A DNA stretch of 64,000 bases, taken from positions 1-64,000 of the forward strand of contig JAFWBM010000012.1 in assembly GCA_017507105.1 (NCBI GenBank), in the 5' to 3' direction. Shown one piece after another: positions 9,020-19,325 of the stretch. Below the pieces are notes generated by a model. It ran no database searches. It saw only the letters and a program-made list of their open reading frames with translations, and had not been told where the DNA came from. A program made the position numbers and the translations under genes. Numbering within the stretch: position 1 is the first letter of the stretch; each line of letters opens with the position of its first letter. This DNA comes from Bacteroidaceae bacterium (GTDB taxonomy: Bacteria; Bacteroidota; Bacteroidia; Bacteroidales; Bacteroidaceae).

Positions 9020-9050
9020 TTTGATATTGCGAATAGTTTTTCTATTTTTG
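9020..9050 (+). promoter_or_regulatory. predicted promoter of the PiT transporter gene
   Basis: TTTG (9020-9023), exactly 19 bp, TATTTTTG (9043-9050). This gives a leader of about 110 bases before the ATG at 9171. No Pho-box-like repeat was recognised. Confidence 0.6.
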
Positions 9051-9170
9051 CTCACAATTGAGTACTTTGCACTAGTACGTGCATGCCCTCTTTTTTGACA
9101 AAATTACAGCATAATCTACTGTTTTTTTAAAAAGAATGCAAGTAAACACAAAATATAACTAAAAAAGATT

Positions 9171-11435
9171 ATGGAAATATCTTATCTGTTGATTGTCACC
9201 TTTATGTTTGTATTGGCGATAATAGATCTTACGGTTGGAGTAAGTAACGATGCTGTGAATTTCTTAAGTTCTGCTGTTGGCAGTCGTGCTGCAAAGCTCA
9301 AAACAGTGCTGTTGGTTGCTTCAATCGGTGTTTTTGTCGGTGCTGCATTCAGTAGCGGTATGATGGATATTGCACGACACGGAATATTCCAGCCTCAGTA
9401 CTTCTATTTTAGCGAGGTGATGTGTATCTTCCTGGCAGTGGTAATCAGTGATGTATTCTTGCTCGACCTCTTCAATACTCTCGGTCTGCCTACATCAACC
9501 ACTGTGTCTATGGTGTTCGAGTTGCTCGGAGCGGCGTTTGTAATCTCTATTATAAAGATGGCCTCCGGTGAGATGGATGCCACAATTGTCGATCTGCTCA
9601 ATACCGACAAGGCGCTTACCATGATTATCTCAATATTCCTCTCGGTAGCCATCGCATTCGTTTTCGGTCTTGTTGTTCAATGGATATCACGTCTTATATT
9701 TACATTCCATTTCCGTAAGAATTTGGCAAGCAAGATTGGAATATTTGGTGGTATTGCAGTGACAGCCATTCTCTATTTTATGCTTATAAAGGGTCTTAAG
9801 GGCAGTACTTTGGTTCCGACTGATATAAAGGCCTATATTAATGAGAATACAATGATGCTTCTTGTCGGCTCGTTTGTATTCTTTACACTTCTAATGCAGT
9901 TGTTGCATTTCCTTAAGGTAAATGTTCTTAAGATTGTTGTGCTCATTGGTACATTCTCGCTTGCGCTTGCTTTTGCCGGAAACGACCTTGTGAACTTTAT
10001 TGGTGTTACATTGGCCGGATTGTCATCATTCCAGGATTATACAGCCAACGCTGCCGGTGTTGCTGCCGACCAGTTTGTAATGACTTCATTGCAAGAGTCG
10101 GCCAAGACTCCCGTCTTTTTCCTTATAGGTGCCGGTGCCGTAATGGTCTTTGCGCTTTGTACAAGCAAGAAAGCCAAGAAGGTGTTGCAGACATCTATCA
10201 ATCTGTCAAGCCAGAAGAATGACGAGAACGATATGTTCGGCTCTTCACCTTTGGCACGAAACGTCGTGCGTGTAACAACAAATGTCGTTACAGCAATCTC
10301 CCGCAAGACTCCTCAGAATGTGAAAGATTGGGTTAATGCCCGTTTCCGTCCTCTCGAAGAACGCGAGGATGTTGCATTCGACCTTGTACGTGCATCTGTG
10401 AACCTTGTGCTTGCCGGCTTGCTCATTGCTGTAGGTACATCAATGAAACTTCCTCTCTCTACAACATATGTTACATTCATGGTTGGTATGGGTTCTTCTC
10501 TTGCCGATCGTGCTTGGGGACGTGAGAGTGCCGTTTATCGTGTTACCGGTGTGGTTTCTGTAATTGGTGGATGGTTTATTACAGCCGGTGCGGCATTCAT
10601 TCTTGCAGCGCTCGTTGCAACCATTATGTATTACGGTGGTCTGGTTGCCATGTATGTAATGATTGCAGTGGTAATTTACCTATTGGTACGCAGCCATATC
10701 AACTACAATAAGAAACAGCAGGTGAATGCCGAGGATGATAAAATGCAGATTATTATGAATTCCGAGGATACAGACGAGGTGTGGGGTGTTCTCAAACTGC
10801 ATGCAGCAGAGACTCTTTCTCATACATTGAAGTTCTCGGCAAATACATATAAGATAATGTTCGAGGCATTCTCTAGAGACGACCACCGCCCATTGCGCAG
10901 TTCTCTTATAAAGATAGTCGACGAGAAGGGTACTATGAAGAAGATGCGTCGTTTCGAGACACGAGGTATGCAGCGTATAGAGCAGAGTGTTGCGTTCGAA
11001 CGCAGTACATGGTATCACCTCTGTACAAATAGCTGTCAGCAGATGCTAAATACACTTATACGTATAGGTGAACCAATGAAAGAGCATGCCGAGAATAGTT
11101 TTAGCCCCTTGTCCAAGGAGTATGTTAACGAGTTTAAACCATATTGCGAGCAGGTGTATCAGACACTTATAGACATCAATAATATAATAATAAACAACGA
11201 TTATTCTACAGCAGATGAAGTTTCATCGCGTGCCAAGGACTTAAAACATGCTCTTGCCAATTTGCGTAAAGAGCAGACAATACGCTTACATAAGAGTTCG
11301 GGCAGCCTGCGTATGGACTTCGTATATCTGAACCTGATACAGGAGTCGCATGAGTTCCTCAGCGAGGTACGAAACCTCCTTCGTGGTGGTAACAAGTTCT
11401 TTGCTCCCGATAATAATGCAAAAAATGCAGAATAA
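9171..11435 (+). CDS. inorganic phosphate transporter PiT with fused C-terminal PhoU-like domain
   Basis: A 754-residue inner-membrane protein for cation-coupled phosphate uptake. The PiT family duplication is visible: VGVSNDAVNFLSS near residue 25 and FAGNDLVNFIGVT near 270 are the two copies of the GANDVANA-type signature. About 11-12 membrane segments occupy residues 1-535. Residues about 540-750 are soluble, helical and charged (LHAAETLSHTLKFSANTYK and onward), resembling a PhoU-type domain, which in other species is a separate regulator of PiT. Preceded by the porin; closed by a 34-bp palindromic terminator. Confidence 0.9.
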   Translation: MEISYLLIVTFMFVLAIIDLTVGVSNDAVNFLSSAVGSRAAKLKTVLLVASIGVFVGAAFSSGMMDIARHGIFQPQYFYFSEVMCIFLAVVISDVFLLDLFNTLGLPTSTTVSMVFELLGAAFVISIIKMASGEMDATIVDLLNTDKALTMIISIFLSVAIAFVFGLVVQWISRLIFTFHFRKNLASKIGIFGGIAVTAILYFMLIKGLKGSTLVPTDIKAYINENTMMLLVGSFVFFTLLMQLLHFLKVNVLKIVVLIGTFSLALAFAGNDLVNFIGVTLAGLSSFQDYTANAAGVAADQFVMTSLQESAKTPVFFLIGAGAVMVFALCTSKKAKKVLQTSINLSSQKNDENDMFGSSPLARNVVRVTTNVVTAISRKTPQNVKDWVNARFRPLEEREDVAFDLVRASVNLVLAGLLIAVGTSMKLPLSTTYVTFMVGMGSSLADRAWGRESAVYRVTGVVSVIGGWFITAGAAFILAALVATIMYYGGLVAMYVMIAVVIYLLVRSHINYNKKQQVNAEDDKMQIIMNSEDTDEVWGVLKLHAAETLSHTLKFSANTYKIMFEAFSRDDHRPLRSSLIKIVDEKGTMKKMRRFETRGMQRIEQSVAFERSTWYHLCTNSCQQMLNTLIRIGEPMKEHAENSFSPLSKEYVNEFKPYCEQVYQTLIDINNIIINNDYSTADEVSSRAKDLKHALANLRKEQTIRLHKSSGSLRMDFVYLNLIQESHEFLSEVRNLLRGGNKFFAPDNNAKNAE

Positions 11436-11532
11436 TGTGAATCGACTGTGGCTATAGCGTTTGCAGGGCTAATGTAACAATATAATGTTGCACTCTTTGC
11501 TCCCGTCTACCGCCATAAACAGATTGTAATAT

Positions 11533-11566
11533 AGCAAACGAGACACTGTACAGTGTCTCGTTTGCT
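11533..11566 (+). terminator. 34-bp palindromic terminator after the PiT gene
   Basis: A perfect palindrome, AGCAAACGAGACACTG plus its complement around TA, followed by GTTTGTTA. It lies about 100 bases past the PiT stop. Confidence 0.65.
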
Positions 11567-11747
11567 GTTTGTTATAGTTAGGTTGGTTCACATTCTGCAG
11601 CAATTTTATGCAGTCGATAATTGCAACTAGATTAAGTTGCGAAAATGCAAGGAGATATAGAGTGTGGCTCTTTTGAAAATTAAATCTTCTGCATTGTTTT
11701 TTAACACTATCTTGGTTTATTATGCATGGCTCTAATATATAAAATTG
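11567..11747. other. intergenic stretch between PiT terminator and the nfo promoter
   Basis: AT-rich. The only structure seen is a small GCAACT/AGTTGC hairpin at about 11623-11641. No open frame with coding character was recognised. Confidence 0.5.
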
Positions 11748-11778
11748 TTGTTTAATAGAATTTATATTATTAACTTCG
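11748..11778 (+). promoter_or_regulatory. predicted promoter of nfo
   Basis: TTG (11748-11750), 20 bp, TAACTTCG (11771-11778), a close match to the Bacteroidetes consensus with the TTCG variant. Leader of about 95 bases. Confidence 0.5.
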
Positions 11779-11881
11779 CCGAAACACCCATGCAGCGTTG
11801 TGTAACGTGCTGTATTGTGTATACGAACTTATTATCGATAATGCAGGGTGGTAATTAATATTAATTTGTAACTTAAAACAT

Positions 11882-12712
11882 ATGAAACATATTGGAGCAC
11901 ACGTATCGGCAAGCGGTGGAGTAGAGAATGCCCCGTTGAATGCCGAGGCTATTGGAGCCGATGCATTTGCACTTTTTACCAAGAATCAGCGCCAATGGGT
12001 ATCAGCCCCTCTTAGCGATAAGAATATAACTCTTTTCAAGGAGCGCTGTGCAGGCAAGTTCGAGCCGAAATATATTCTTCCTCACGATAGTTATCTTATC
12101 AATCTGGGTAGCCCCGATGAAGAGGCGCAACAGAAGTCGCGTGCAGCATTTATAGACGAGATGCGTCGTTGTCAGCAACTGGGACTTACGATGTTGAATT
12201 TCCATCCCGGAAGTCATCTTAATAAGATATCGATAGAGGAGTGTCTCGACAAGATAGCTGATAATATAAATCTGGCATTATCTCTTACCTCCGGTGTTAC
12301 AGCTGTAATAGAGAATACTGCGGGGCAAGGCAGTAATGTGGGAAACCGTCTCGAGGAGATAAGATATATAATAGACCGTATAGAGGATAAAAGCAGGGTG
12401 GGGTACTGCATAGATACTTGTCACTTCTATTCGGCAGGATATGATATCGTTGCCGACTATGAAGGCGCATTTTCACAACTCGATAAGGTGTTGGGTTTGG
12501 AATATCTTTGTGCATTTCACCTGAACGACACTAAGAAACCTCTGGGCTCCCGAGTGGACCGTCACGAGAGTATAGGTTTGGGACTATTGGGTATGTCTTT
12601 CTTTGAAAAATTCATGCGTGACACTCGCTTCGATGCTGTTCCTATTATCTTGGAGACTCCTGACGAGAGCCGTTGGGCGTCCGAGATAGAGTTGTTGCGC
12701 AGCTTGGAGTAA
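11882..12712 (+). CDS. nfo: endonuclease IV (AP endonuclease)
   Basis: 276 residues; cleaves DNA 5' to abasic sites in base excision repair and uses a trinuclear zinc centre in a TIM barrel. Diagnostic stretches are HIGAHVSASGGVENAP at the N-terminus, NFHPGSHL, ENTAGQGSNVG, GYCIDTCHFYSAGYD and HLNDTKKPLGSRVDRHE; their His, Glu and Asp residues are the zinc ligands. Full length for the family. Monocistronic, with its own promoter and a hairpin terminator after the stop. Endonuclease III (nth) elsewhere in the window acts in the same pathway. Confidence 0.95.
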   Translation: MKHIGAHVSASGGVENAPLNAEAIGADAFALFTKNQRQWVSAPLSDKNITLFKERCAGKFEPKYILPHDSYLINLGSPDEEAQQKSRAAFIDEMRRCQQLGLTMLNFHPGSHLNKISIEECLDKIADNINLALSLTSGVTAVIENTAGQGSNVGNRLEEIRYIIDRIEDKSRVGYCIDTCHFYSAGYDIVADYEGAFSQLDKVLGLEYLCAFHLNDTKKPLGSRVDRHESIGLGLLGMSFFEKFMRDTRFDAVPIILETPDESRWASEIELLRSLE

Positions 12713-12745
12713 TTTTTGTGCTACATAGTAATAATGGTTGTTTAT

Positions 12746-12800
12746 TCACCCTTGCTCAAATATGAAATAATATATCACAATTAGGCAAGGGTGATTCTTT
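12746..12800. terminator. terminator between nfo and the convergent small gene
   Basis: A 10-bp stem, TCACCCTTGC (12746-12755) with GCAAGGGTGA (12785-12794), a long loop and TTCTTTTCTT after it on the plus strand. It serves nfo and possibly the minus-strand gene ending at 12808. Confidence 0.65.
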
Positions 12801-12807
12801 TCTTATT

Positions 12808-13020
12808 TTATAGCTCATTATCATTCTCAGTGCTATTACTTTCCAATTCTTTAAGTAACTCCTTTTCGTGTCTGTTTATATATATGCAGCAGTATGCAAA
12901 CGATATAAAGGATACAGCAAACAATATGGTTGAATGATAATCCTCCAATAGTTTGCTACCTGTTAGGATAAGCACGATGAGACTTGTCAATTGTGTTGTT
13001 AATAGAGTTTTAGATTTCAT
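12808..13020 (-). CDS. small two-helix membrane protein of unknown function
   Basis: 70 residues with ATG start. Two hydrophobic segments (about 7-23 and 30-47) are followed by a charged tail, RHEKELLKELESNSTENDN. No family recognised. It begins 18 bases after the stop of the 13039-13416 gene, so the two look co-transcribed. No homology supports it, but the transmembrane design and the spacing do. Confidence 0.5.
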   Translation of the reverse strand: MKSKTLLTTQLTSLIVLILTGSKLLEDYHSTILFAVSFISFAYCCIYINRHEKELLKELESNSTENDNEL

Positions 13021-13038
13021 GTCGTTATCTTGTTTTTT

Positions 13039-13416
13039 TTAACTCTTATCGAATGACCAGAAAATTATTCCCTCGTTATCTTTCTCACCTTCGCGCACTT
13101 TCAGTGTCGCCTGATGTACAAATTTCCCTTTTCTGTAAAGTGTGACTTTGCCCACTATGCCCGGTTCTGCCTTCTCTTGCAGAATCCTTATATCCATCTT
13201 GTATCTGTTGTTTTTGAGTATCTTCTCCCTTTCGTCAAGAAAATCTTTGATATACTCTTTGCACATGTAATCTTTGTATATGCAATACTCTTCCGATAAA
13301 TTACTTAACCAGGTATCGCGTTTAACAAAACCATATCGTAAAAAATCGATCCACTCCATGCACTTCTCGAAGAAACATTCGCAGAAGAAACCTCTTTTTC
13401 CTACATCTATTCCCAT
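13039..13416 (-). CDS. small hypothetical protein
   Basis: 125 residues with ATG start and no signal peptide. It is rich in Lys, Glu, Tyr and aromatic residues, with three Cys in the first 20 residues (one in CECF) and a C-terminal half that reads as a small beta domain (AEPGIVGKVTLYRKGKFVHQATLKV). I do not recognise a family. First gene of an apparent two-gene unit with the 70-residue membrane protein. A perfect -7 box, TATATTTG, lies about 130 bases upstream on the minus strand. Confidence 0.5.
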   Translation of the reverse strand: MGIDVGKRGFFCECFFEKCMEWIDFLRYGFVKRDTWLSNLSEEYCIYKDYMCKEYIKDFLDEREKILKNNRYKMDIRILQEKAEPGIVGKVTLYRKGKFVHQATLKVREGEKDNEGIIFWSFDKS

Positions 13417-13547
13417 AACAGTAATCTTTTATTATTAAATATTTTTTAGTTTAATATATTTGTCTTATGTTTGCATTGTAAGTCAAAAATGGCTTATGTA
13501 AATGGCTTTACAATTGCTTTTACGTGGGTGTTAGCCTGCTTTGGCTG

Positions 13548-13555
13548 CAAATATA
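13548..13555 (-). promoter_or_regulatory. -7 box of a predicted promoter for the 13416/13020 gene pair
   Basis: Minus-strand TATATTTG matches the Bacteroidetes -7 consensus. No clear TTG is seen 19-20 bp upstream, so this is a partial match. Confidence 0.35.
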
Positions 13556-13688
13556 ACTTCTAAAAGTAAAAGTATTGTTGTATAATTAGCAAAATTTGGC
13601 TATTTGGAATTATTCTAATTGTCATATGCTGATATGCTGTATTTTACCCTTATTTGTGTTGCCGATTATTAATTTAAAATATATAGTT

Positions 13689-14324
13689 ATGAATAAAGAT
13701 TTGAGTAATCGTATTTTGCAAGTGCTTAAATACAAGAATCTTAGTGTGAATAGTGCAAGTAAAGTATTGGGGATTCCCCAGCGAACACTCAACCGTCAGG
13801 TTAACGAGAACGCTAAAGTGGGAATGGAGTTGTTGTATTCTGTTTTGGATAACTTCCCCGAAGTGTCGGTACCTTGGCTTGTAATGGGTAGGGGAGATAT
13901 GTTGTGCGATGAGAGTAGCTCCTCTTCATCCATTCTCAATTGTGTACCTTACTATAGCGAACTTCCTGTAGCGGCAGGTCTTAAGGATACGTTTGATCCA
14001 TCAAAAGAGATACCTACGGGTTATATCTCTGTTCCTCAGTGTAATGCCCAATTCTATTTTCCTGTTTATGGCACATCTATGGAGCCCGAGATACATTCAG
14101 GTGATATAATTGGTGTGAACAGGGTTGAGTCTATGCGCGATATAGACCCCGATAAGATATATATGATTGTTACCAATGAGTCGAGAATGATAAAACGATG
14201 CTATCATGATAAGGACAATAATGAATTATTGTGGTGTGTCTCGCCCAATTATCCCTCTTTTACCATTAACAAGAACGATGTCTGTGCTATATTCCATGTC
14301 GTAAATCGCATTGAACAACTATAG
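13689..14324 (+). CDS. S24-family (LexA/repressor-type) transcriptional regulator
   Basis: About 211 residues. Residues 1-55 form a helix-turn-helix-like N-terminus (VNSASKVLGIPQRTLNRQV). The C-terminal half is an S24 peptidase/autocleavage domain: PVYGTSMEPEIHSGDIIGVN carries the catalytic Ser, and ESRMIKRC the general-base Lys. Proteins of this build repress genes and lose activity by RecA-stimulated self-cleavage. A clear Ala-Gly cleavage site cannot be placed, although VAAGLKD near residue 98 is a candidate. Start chosen at the ATG 13689; the longer frame opens with a TTG in AT-rich leader. No phage genes adjoin it. Confidence 0.8.
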   Translation: MNKDLSNRILQVLKYKNLSVNSASKVLGIPQRTLNRQVNENAKVGMELLYSVLDNFPEVSVPWLVMGRGDMLCDESSSSSSILNCVPYYSELPVAAGLKDTFDPSKEIPTGYISVPQCNAQFYFPVYGTSMEPEIHSGDIIGVNRVESMRDIDPDKIYMIVTNESRMIKRCYHDKDNNELLWCVSPNYPSFTINKNDVCAIFHVVNRIEQL

Positions 14325-14362
14325 GTTTTCAAAATGTTATAGATATAATATCTTAACATAGT

Positions 14363-14393
14363 TTTGCATTTCTCGGCTTTTTTGTTATCTTCG
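14363..14393 (+). promoter_or_regulatory. predicted promoter of the ATP synthase operon
   Basis: TTTG (14363-14366), exactly 19 bp, TATCTTCG (14386-14393). It is the only good match in the 212 bases before atpD and gives a leader of about 140 bases. Confidence 0.65.
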
Positions 14394-14524
14394 CATGCTC
14401 ATTTGTCAAAATGGTGAATTATGCGAATGAGGTATATGTGTAAAGAGTATTGTTTATGTTTATACAGAACATTTATGCAATTTCCTTGTTCGCATAATGT
14501 ATTTGCATGGTAATTAAAGAATAA

Positions 14525-16060
<1,536 letters not shown>

Positions 16061-16119
16061 GAAGTCGGCTTTAGTTTGTGTCAATAACATTTAATAGTAA
16101 TCAATAGAGTAGTAGTGTG

Positions 16120-16374
16120 ATGTCGTCAAAAAGCTATAAAATGGAGATTGTTTCTCCCGAGAAAGTAATCTTCACCGGTAGTGTCGAGAGTGCCACTTTT
16201 CCGGGTGCAATGGGTAGCTTTACCGTATTATATAATCATGCTCCGCTTATCTCTGTATTGGATAGAGGAATAATGCGTTGGACTCATGATTCGCAAGAGC
16301 AGACATTGTCTGTAAGTGGAGGCTTTGTAGAGGTCGAGAATAATAATGTAACTGTTTGTGTGGAAATTATTTAA
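16120..16374 (+). CDS. atpC: F1Fo ATP synthase subunit epsilon
   Basis: 84 residues, containing only the N-terminal beta-sandwich (MEIVSPEKVIFTGSVESATFPGAMGSFTVL...HAPL). The C-terminal two-helix inhibitory domain of E. coli epsilon is absent, which is usual for Bacteroidales. Start set at ATG 16120; an in-frame GTG sits one codon upstream. Followed five bases later by the small membrane gene. Confidence 0.93.
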   Translation: MSSKSYKMEIVSPEKVIFTGSVESATFPGAMGSFTVLYNHAPLISVLDRGIMRWTHDSQEQTLSVSGGFVEVENNNVTVCVEII

Positions 16375-16379
16375 TTTGT

Positions 16380-16772
16380 ATGGGTTCGGGTAGAAGTTTA
16401 ATAGTAAGTCTGGTCGCTATATCGGCAGTTCTGCTGATCTCTTTGCTGGGTAGTATCATGTTCATATACCTGTTTCCCCAGTATGGCTGTAAGGAACACT
16501 GGATTGTTCCGACTCTCTTTATACTCTTTTATTTCATAACTTTCTACTTTGTTTTACCGCCTGATATCGGTTCAAAGCAAGCCATTAAGAATATGATGCT
16601 TTTCCGATTGATGAAGCTGATGTTATTGCCTCTTTCTATAATTATAGCGGCATTTGTCTTCAGGGAGAGTGCTAAAGAGCTGCTTGTAGCATTTTTGGCC
16701 TACTATTTGCTTATGATTATACCCGAGACGTTGTATATTCTCTATTTGAAAAAATGTTCAGGTAATAAATGA
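16380..16772 (+). CDS. AtpI-position small membrane protein of the ATP synthase operon
   Basis: 130 residues with four hydrophobic segments (about 8-30, 41-60, 72-90 and 95-118). It lies between atpC and atpB, where an AtpI-like or uncharacterised protein is usually found in Bacteroidales. The sequence itself gives no clear AtpI signature, so the role (Fo assembly or Mg2+ handling) is inferred from position only. Start at ATG 16380, five bases after the atpC stop. Confidence 0.7.
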   Translation: MGSGRSLIVSLVAISAVLLISLLGSIMFIYLFPQYGCKEHWIVPTLFILFYFITFYFVLPPDIGSKQAIKNMMLFRLMKLMLLPLSIIIAAFVFRESAKELLVAFLAYYLLMIIPETLYILYLKKCSGNK

Positions 16773-16805
16773 TTGTTGCTTTAACCTTCAGAATGACAAA
16801 TATAT

Positions 16806-17930
16806 ATGCTCGAATGTTTTAATAGATACCTTAGGATGTCGCTGATACGTGTAGTGTTGCTTGGGTTGCTTCTTTCCACTCAGGCTCTCTCTCCTTTATA
16901 TGCCTCAGATAGTGCAGCCTCAGCCGATGTAGATGTCAAGAAGATTATATTCGAGCATGTGAAAGATGCGTATGAATGGCACATTACTACATTGGGAGAC
17001 AAACATATATCCATATATCTCCCGGTGATACTCTATACCGAGCGTACGGGATGGATTCTCTTCTCCTCGAAGGAGTTGCATCATGGAGGCGAGTATAATG
17101 GTTTTTATGTGGCTTCACAAGGTGTAAATGAGGGAAAGGTTGTTGAAAGAGTAGATGGAAAAGAGGTTCGTCCGCTTTTGGATATATCTGTAACCAAGAC
17201 TGTTTTTGCTTTGTTTATCAATGCGTTGCTGCTTCTGGTTATAGTTCTTTCCATAGCCCGTATGTATAAGCACCGCAGGTCGGCAGGCAGGCTGAATGCT
17301 CCGGGTGGATTTGTAGGTGCATTCGAGATGCTTGTCTCTATGGTTGTGGATGATATTGCCAAGCCTAACATAGGTGCAGCCTATGCGCGTTATGTGCCCT
17401 ATCTGCTTACTGCCTTTTTCTTTATTTTCCTCAGTAATATAATGGGTATAATACCGTTCTTCCCCGGAGGCTCCAATGTCACCGGTAATATAGCAGTTAC
17501 GATGGTGCTTGCCGTATGTACCTTTTTAGCTGTAAATCTTTTTGGAAATAAAGAATATTGGAAAGAGATTTTCTGGCCGGATGTTCCGGTGTGGCTTAAG
17601 GTGCCTGTTCCGCTTATGCCCTTCATAGAACTGTTCGGAATCTTTGTAAAGCCTTTTGCATTAATGATTAGGCTCTTCGCGAATATTCTTGCAGGGCACA
17701 CCGTTGTATTGGCATTCGTAAGTATAATTTTTGTGACAATGGCGGTTAACTCTTTGATAGGTACCGCTATGACTTTTGTGTCGGTTGTTTTTACCGTATT
17801 TATAAACTTTTTGGAGCTTTTGGTAGCCTTTATACAAGCATTCGTATTTACAATGCTCTCATCGGTCTTCATAGGCCTTTCATTGCCTCAGCATCATACA
17901 GATAAACATAACGATATTAATGAGATATAA
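16806..17930 (+). CDS. atpB: F1Fo ATP synthase subunit a
   Basis: 374-residue Fo stator subunit forming the proton half-channels. The essential Arg lies in KPFALMIRLFANILAGH, and the last helix carries FIQAFVFTMLSSVFIGLSL. It is about 100 residues longer than E. coli subunit a: the N-terminus has a signal-peptide-like segment (ending LSPLYAS) and an extra region of about 100 residues before the first Fo helix. This is usual in Bacteroidetes. An alternative ATG is at 16836. It precedes atpE by 38 bases. Confidence 0.95.
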   Translation: MLECFNRYLRMSLIRVVLLGLLLSTQALSPLYASDSAASADVDVKKIIFEHVKDAYEWHITTLGDKHISIYLPVILYTERTGWILFSSKELHHGGEYNGFYVASQGVNEGKVVERVDGKEVRPLLDISVTKTVFALFINALLLLVIVLSIARMYKHRRSAGRLNAPGGFVGAFEMLVSMVVDDIAKPNIGAAYARYVPYLLTAFFFIFLSNIMGIIPFFPGGSNVTGNIAVTMVLAVCTFLAVNLFGNKEYWKEIFWPDVPVWLKVPVPLMPFIELFGIFVKPFALMIRLFANILAGHTVVLAFVSIIFVTMAVNSLIGTAMTFVSVVFTVFINFLELLVAFIQAFVFTMLSSVFIGLSLPQHHTDKHNDINEI

Positions 17931-17968
17931 AGTTTGATTATAGTATTAATTTAAAATATTTAGGAATT

Positions 17969-18223
17969 ATGTTTTTAGCAATTCTTTTACAGGCAGCTGT
18001 TGCTGCAAGTTTGGCAAAGGTTGGAGCTGCCTTGGGTGCTGCTATCGCAGTTGTCGGTGCTGCTTCGGGAATAGGTCGTATCGGTTCAACCGCTTTGGAG
18101 TCTATAGCACGTCAGCCCGAGGCTGCCGGTGACATCCGTTCGGGAATGATTCTTTCTGCTGCACTTATCGAGGGCGTCGCCATGTTTGCGGTGGTAGTTT
18201 GTTTCCTTGTTCTTTTTGTGTAA
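17969..18223 (+). CDS. atpE: F1Fo ATP synthase subunit c
   Basis: 84-residue hairpin of two membrane helices that forms the rotor ring. The ion-binding carboxylate is Glu68 in AALIEGVAMFAVVV. The loop carries ARQPEA. The Gln and Ser/Thr partners typical of Na+-binding c subunits are not seen, so proton coupling is most likely. Confidence 0.95.
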   Translation: MFLAILLQAAVAASLAKVGAALGAAIAVVGAASGIGRIGSTALESIARQPEAAGDIRSGMILSAALIEGVAMFAVVVCFLVLFV

Positions 18224-18242
18224 CGCAAATCAGGTTTAGACA

Positions 18243-18740
18243 ATGTCGTTTTTATTACCCGATGCAGGTTTGCTTTTCTGGATGCTTGTTGTGTTCGGAA
18301 TAGTGTTTTTCATACTTGCCCGTTATGGCTTCCCTATAATTGTAGATATGGTCGATGAACGTAAGAGGTTTATAGATCAGTCGCTACAGAATGCTAAAGA
18401 GGCCAATGAAAGACTTGCAGCCATAAATGCCGAGAGCGAATCATTGCTTAAGTCGGCACGTGACGAGCAGGCACGTATCCTGCGCGAGGCGGCGGTAACA
18501 CGCGACGAACTTATAAAGGAGGCTCGCGAACGGGCCGACAAGGAGGGTGAGAAGATGCTGGCCGAGACGCGTCGTCTCATTCAGATGGAGAAAGAGGAGA
18601 TGATGCGCGATATGCGACGTCAGGTAGCCGAGCTCTCTATAGAGATATCTCGCAAGATTTTGCGTCGCGAGCTCTCCGACGATGTCAGACAGGGTTCGCT
18701 CATAGAGGAGTATATAGATGAAACATTAAAGAAACAATGA
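18243..18740 (+). CDS. atpF: F1Fo ATP synthase subunit b
   Basis: 165 residues: one N-terminal membrane helix (about 6-27), then a long charged coiled-coil stalk (KRFIDQSLQNAKEANERLAA onward) that joins Fo to F1 through delta. Its stop codon overlaps the atpH start (ATGA), so translation is probably coupled. Confidence 0.95.
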   Translation: MSFLLPDAGLLFWMLVVFGIVFFILARYGFPIIVDMVDERKRFIDQSLQNAKEANERLAAINAESESLLKSARDEQARILREAAVTRDELIKEARERADKEGEKMLAETRRLIQMEKEEMMRDMRRQVAELSIEISRKILRRELSDDVRQGSLIEEYIDETLKKQ

Positions 18741-19291
18741 GCTTAGGAGTTGTTTCAGTGAGATATGCCCGTGCTTTGCTCGAATACTCTGTTGAGCAGC
18801 ATGTCGAGGACGTGATGTATGAAAATATGCATCATCTGCTCTCTGCCTTTATGCAGAATAGGGAGTTTGTATTGGTTTTGCAAGACCCCTCGTTGTCGGT
18901 AAAGGAGAAAGTTGAGCTGTTGTGCAGCGCTGTTGGTAGTCCCATAGACGAGTACCGTCGTTTCTCCGATATGCTTATAAGGAAAGGCCGCGAGGAGTAC
19001 ATCAGGTTTGTTGCACATGCATATATCATGTTGTACCGTAAAATCAAAAATATCATTCCTGTGAAGTTGACTACCGCATATGAACCCGACAGCCATTTGC
19101 TGCAGAGTATTGTAGAGCTGGTTAAGGGCGACTCTCAGCAAGTGTCGGTTGAGCTCGACAATGTGATTGATAGCTCTATAATAGGTGGTTTTGTAATCGA
19201 TGCCGACTCGTTGCGTCTCGATGCGAGCGTCAAAGGAGAGCTGAACAGGATAGAGAGGAGTTTGGTAGATGACAGCCGTCGTCTTATCTGA
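18737..19291 (+). CDS. atpH: F1Fo ATP synthase subunit delta
   Basis: 184 residues: an N-terminal helical domain beginning VSVRYARALLEYS and a C-terminal IIGGFVIDADSLRLDASVKGEL segment, both typical of delta/OSCP. Starts inside the atpF stop codon; 34 bases precede atpA. Confidence 0.95.
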   Translation: MSLGVVSVRYARALLEYSVEQHVEDVMYENMHHLLSAFMQNREFVLVLQDPSLSVKEKVELLCSAVGSPIDEYRRFSDMLIRKGREEYIRFVAHAYIMLYRKIKNIIPVKLTTAYEPDSHLLQSIVELVKGDSQQVSVELDNVIDSSIIGGFVIDADSLRLDASVKGELNRIERSLVDDSRRLI

Positions 19292-19325
19292 CAAGTGTTT
19301 GTATTAATGTAAAAAGTTTATTTAA

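Noticed and set aside
13689-14324. S24 regulator considered as a prophage repressor with nearby phage genes
   Set aside because: The flanking genes (nfo, small unknown pair, atp operon) show no phage functions, so a chromosomal regulator is more likely.
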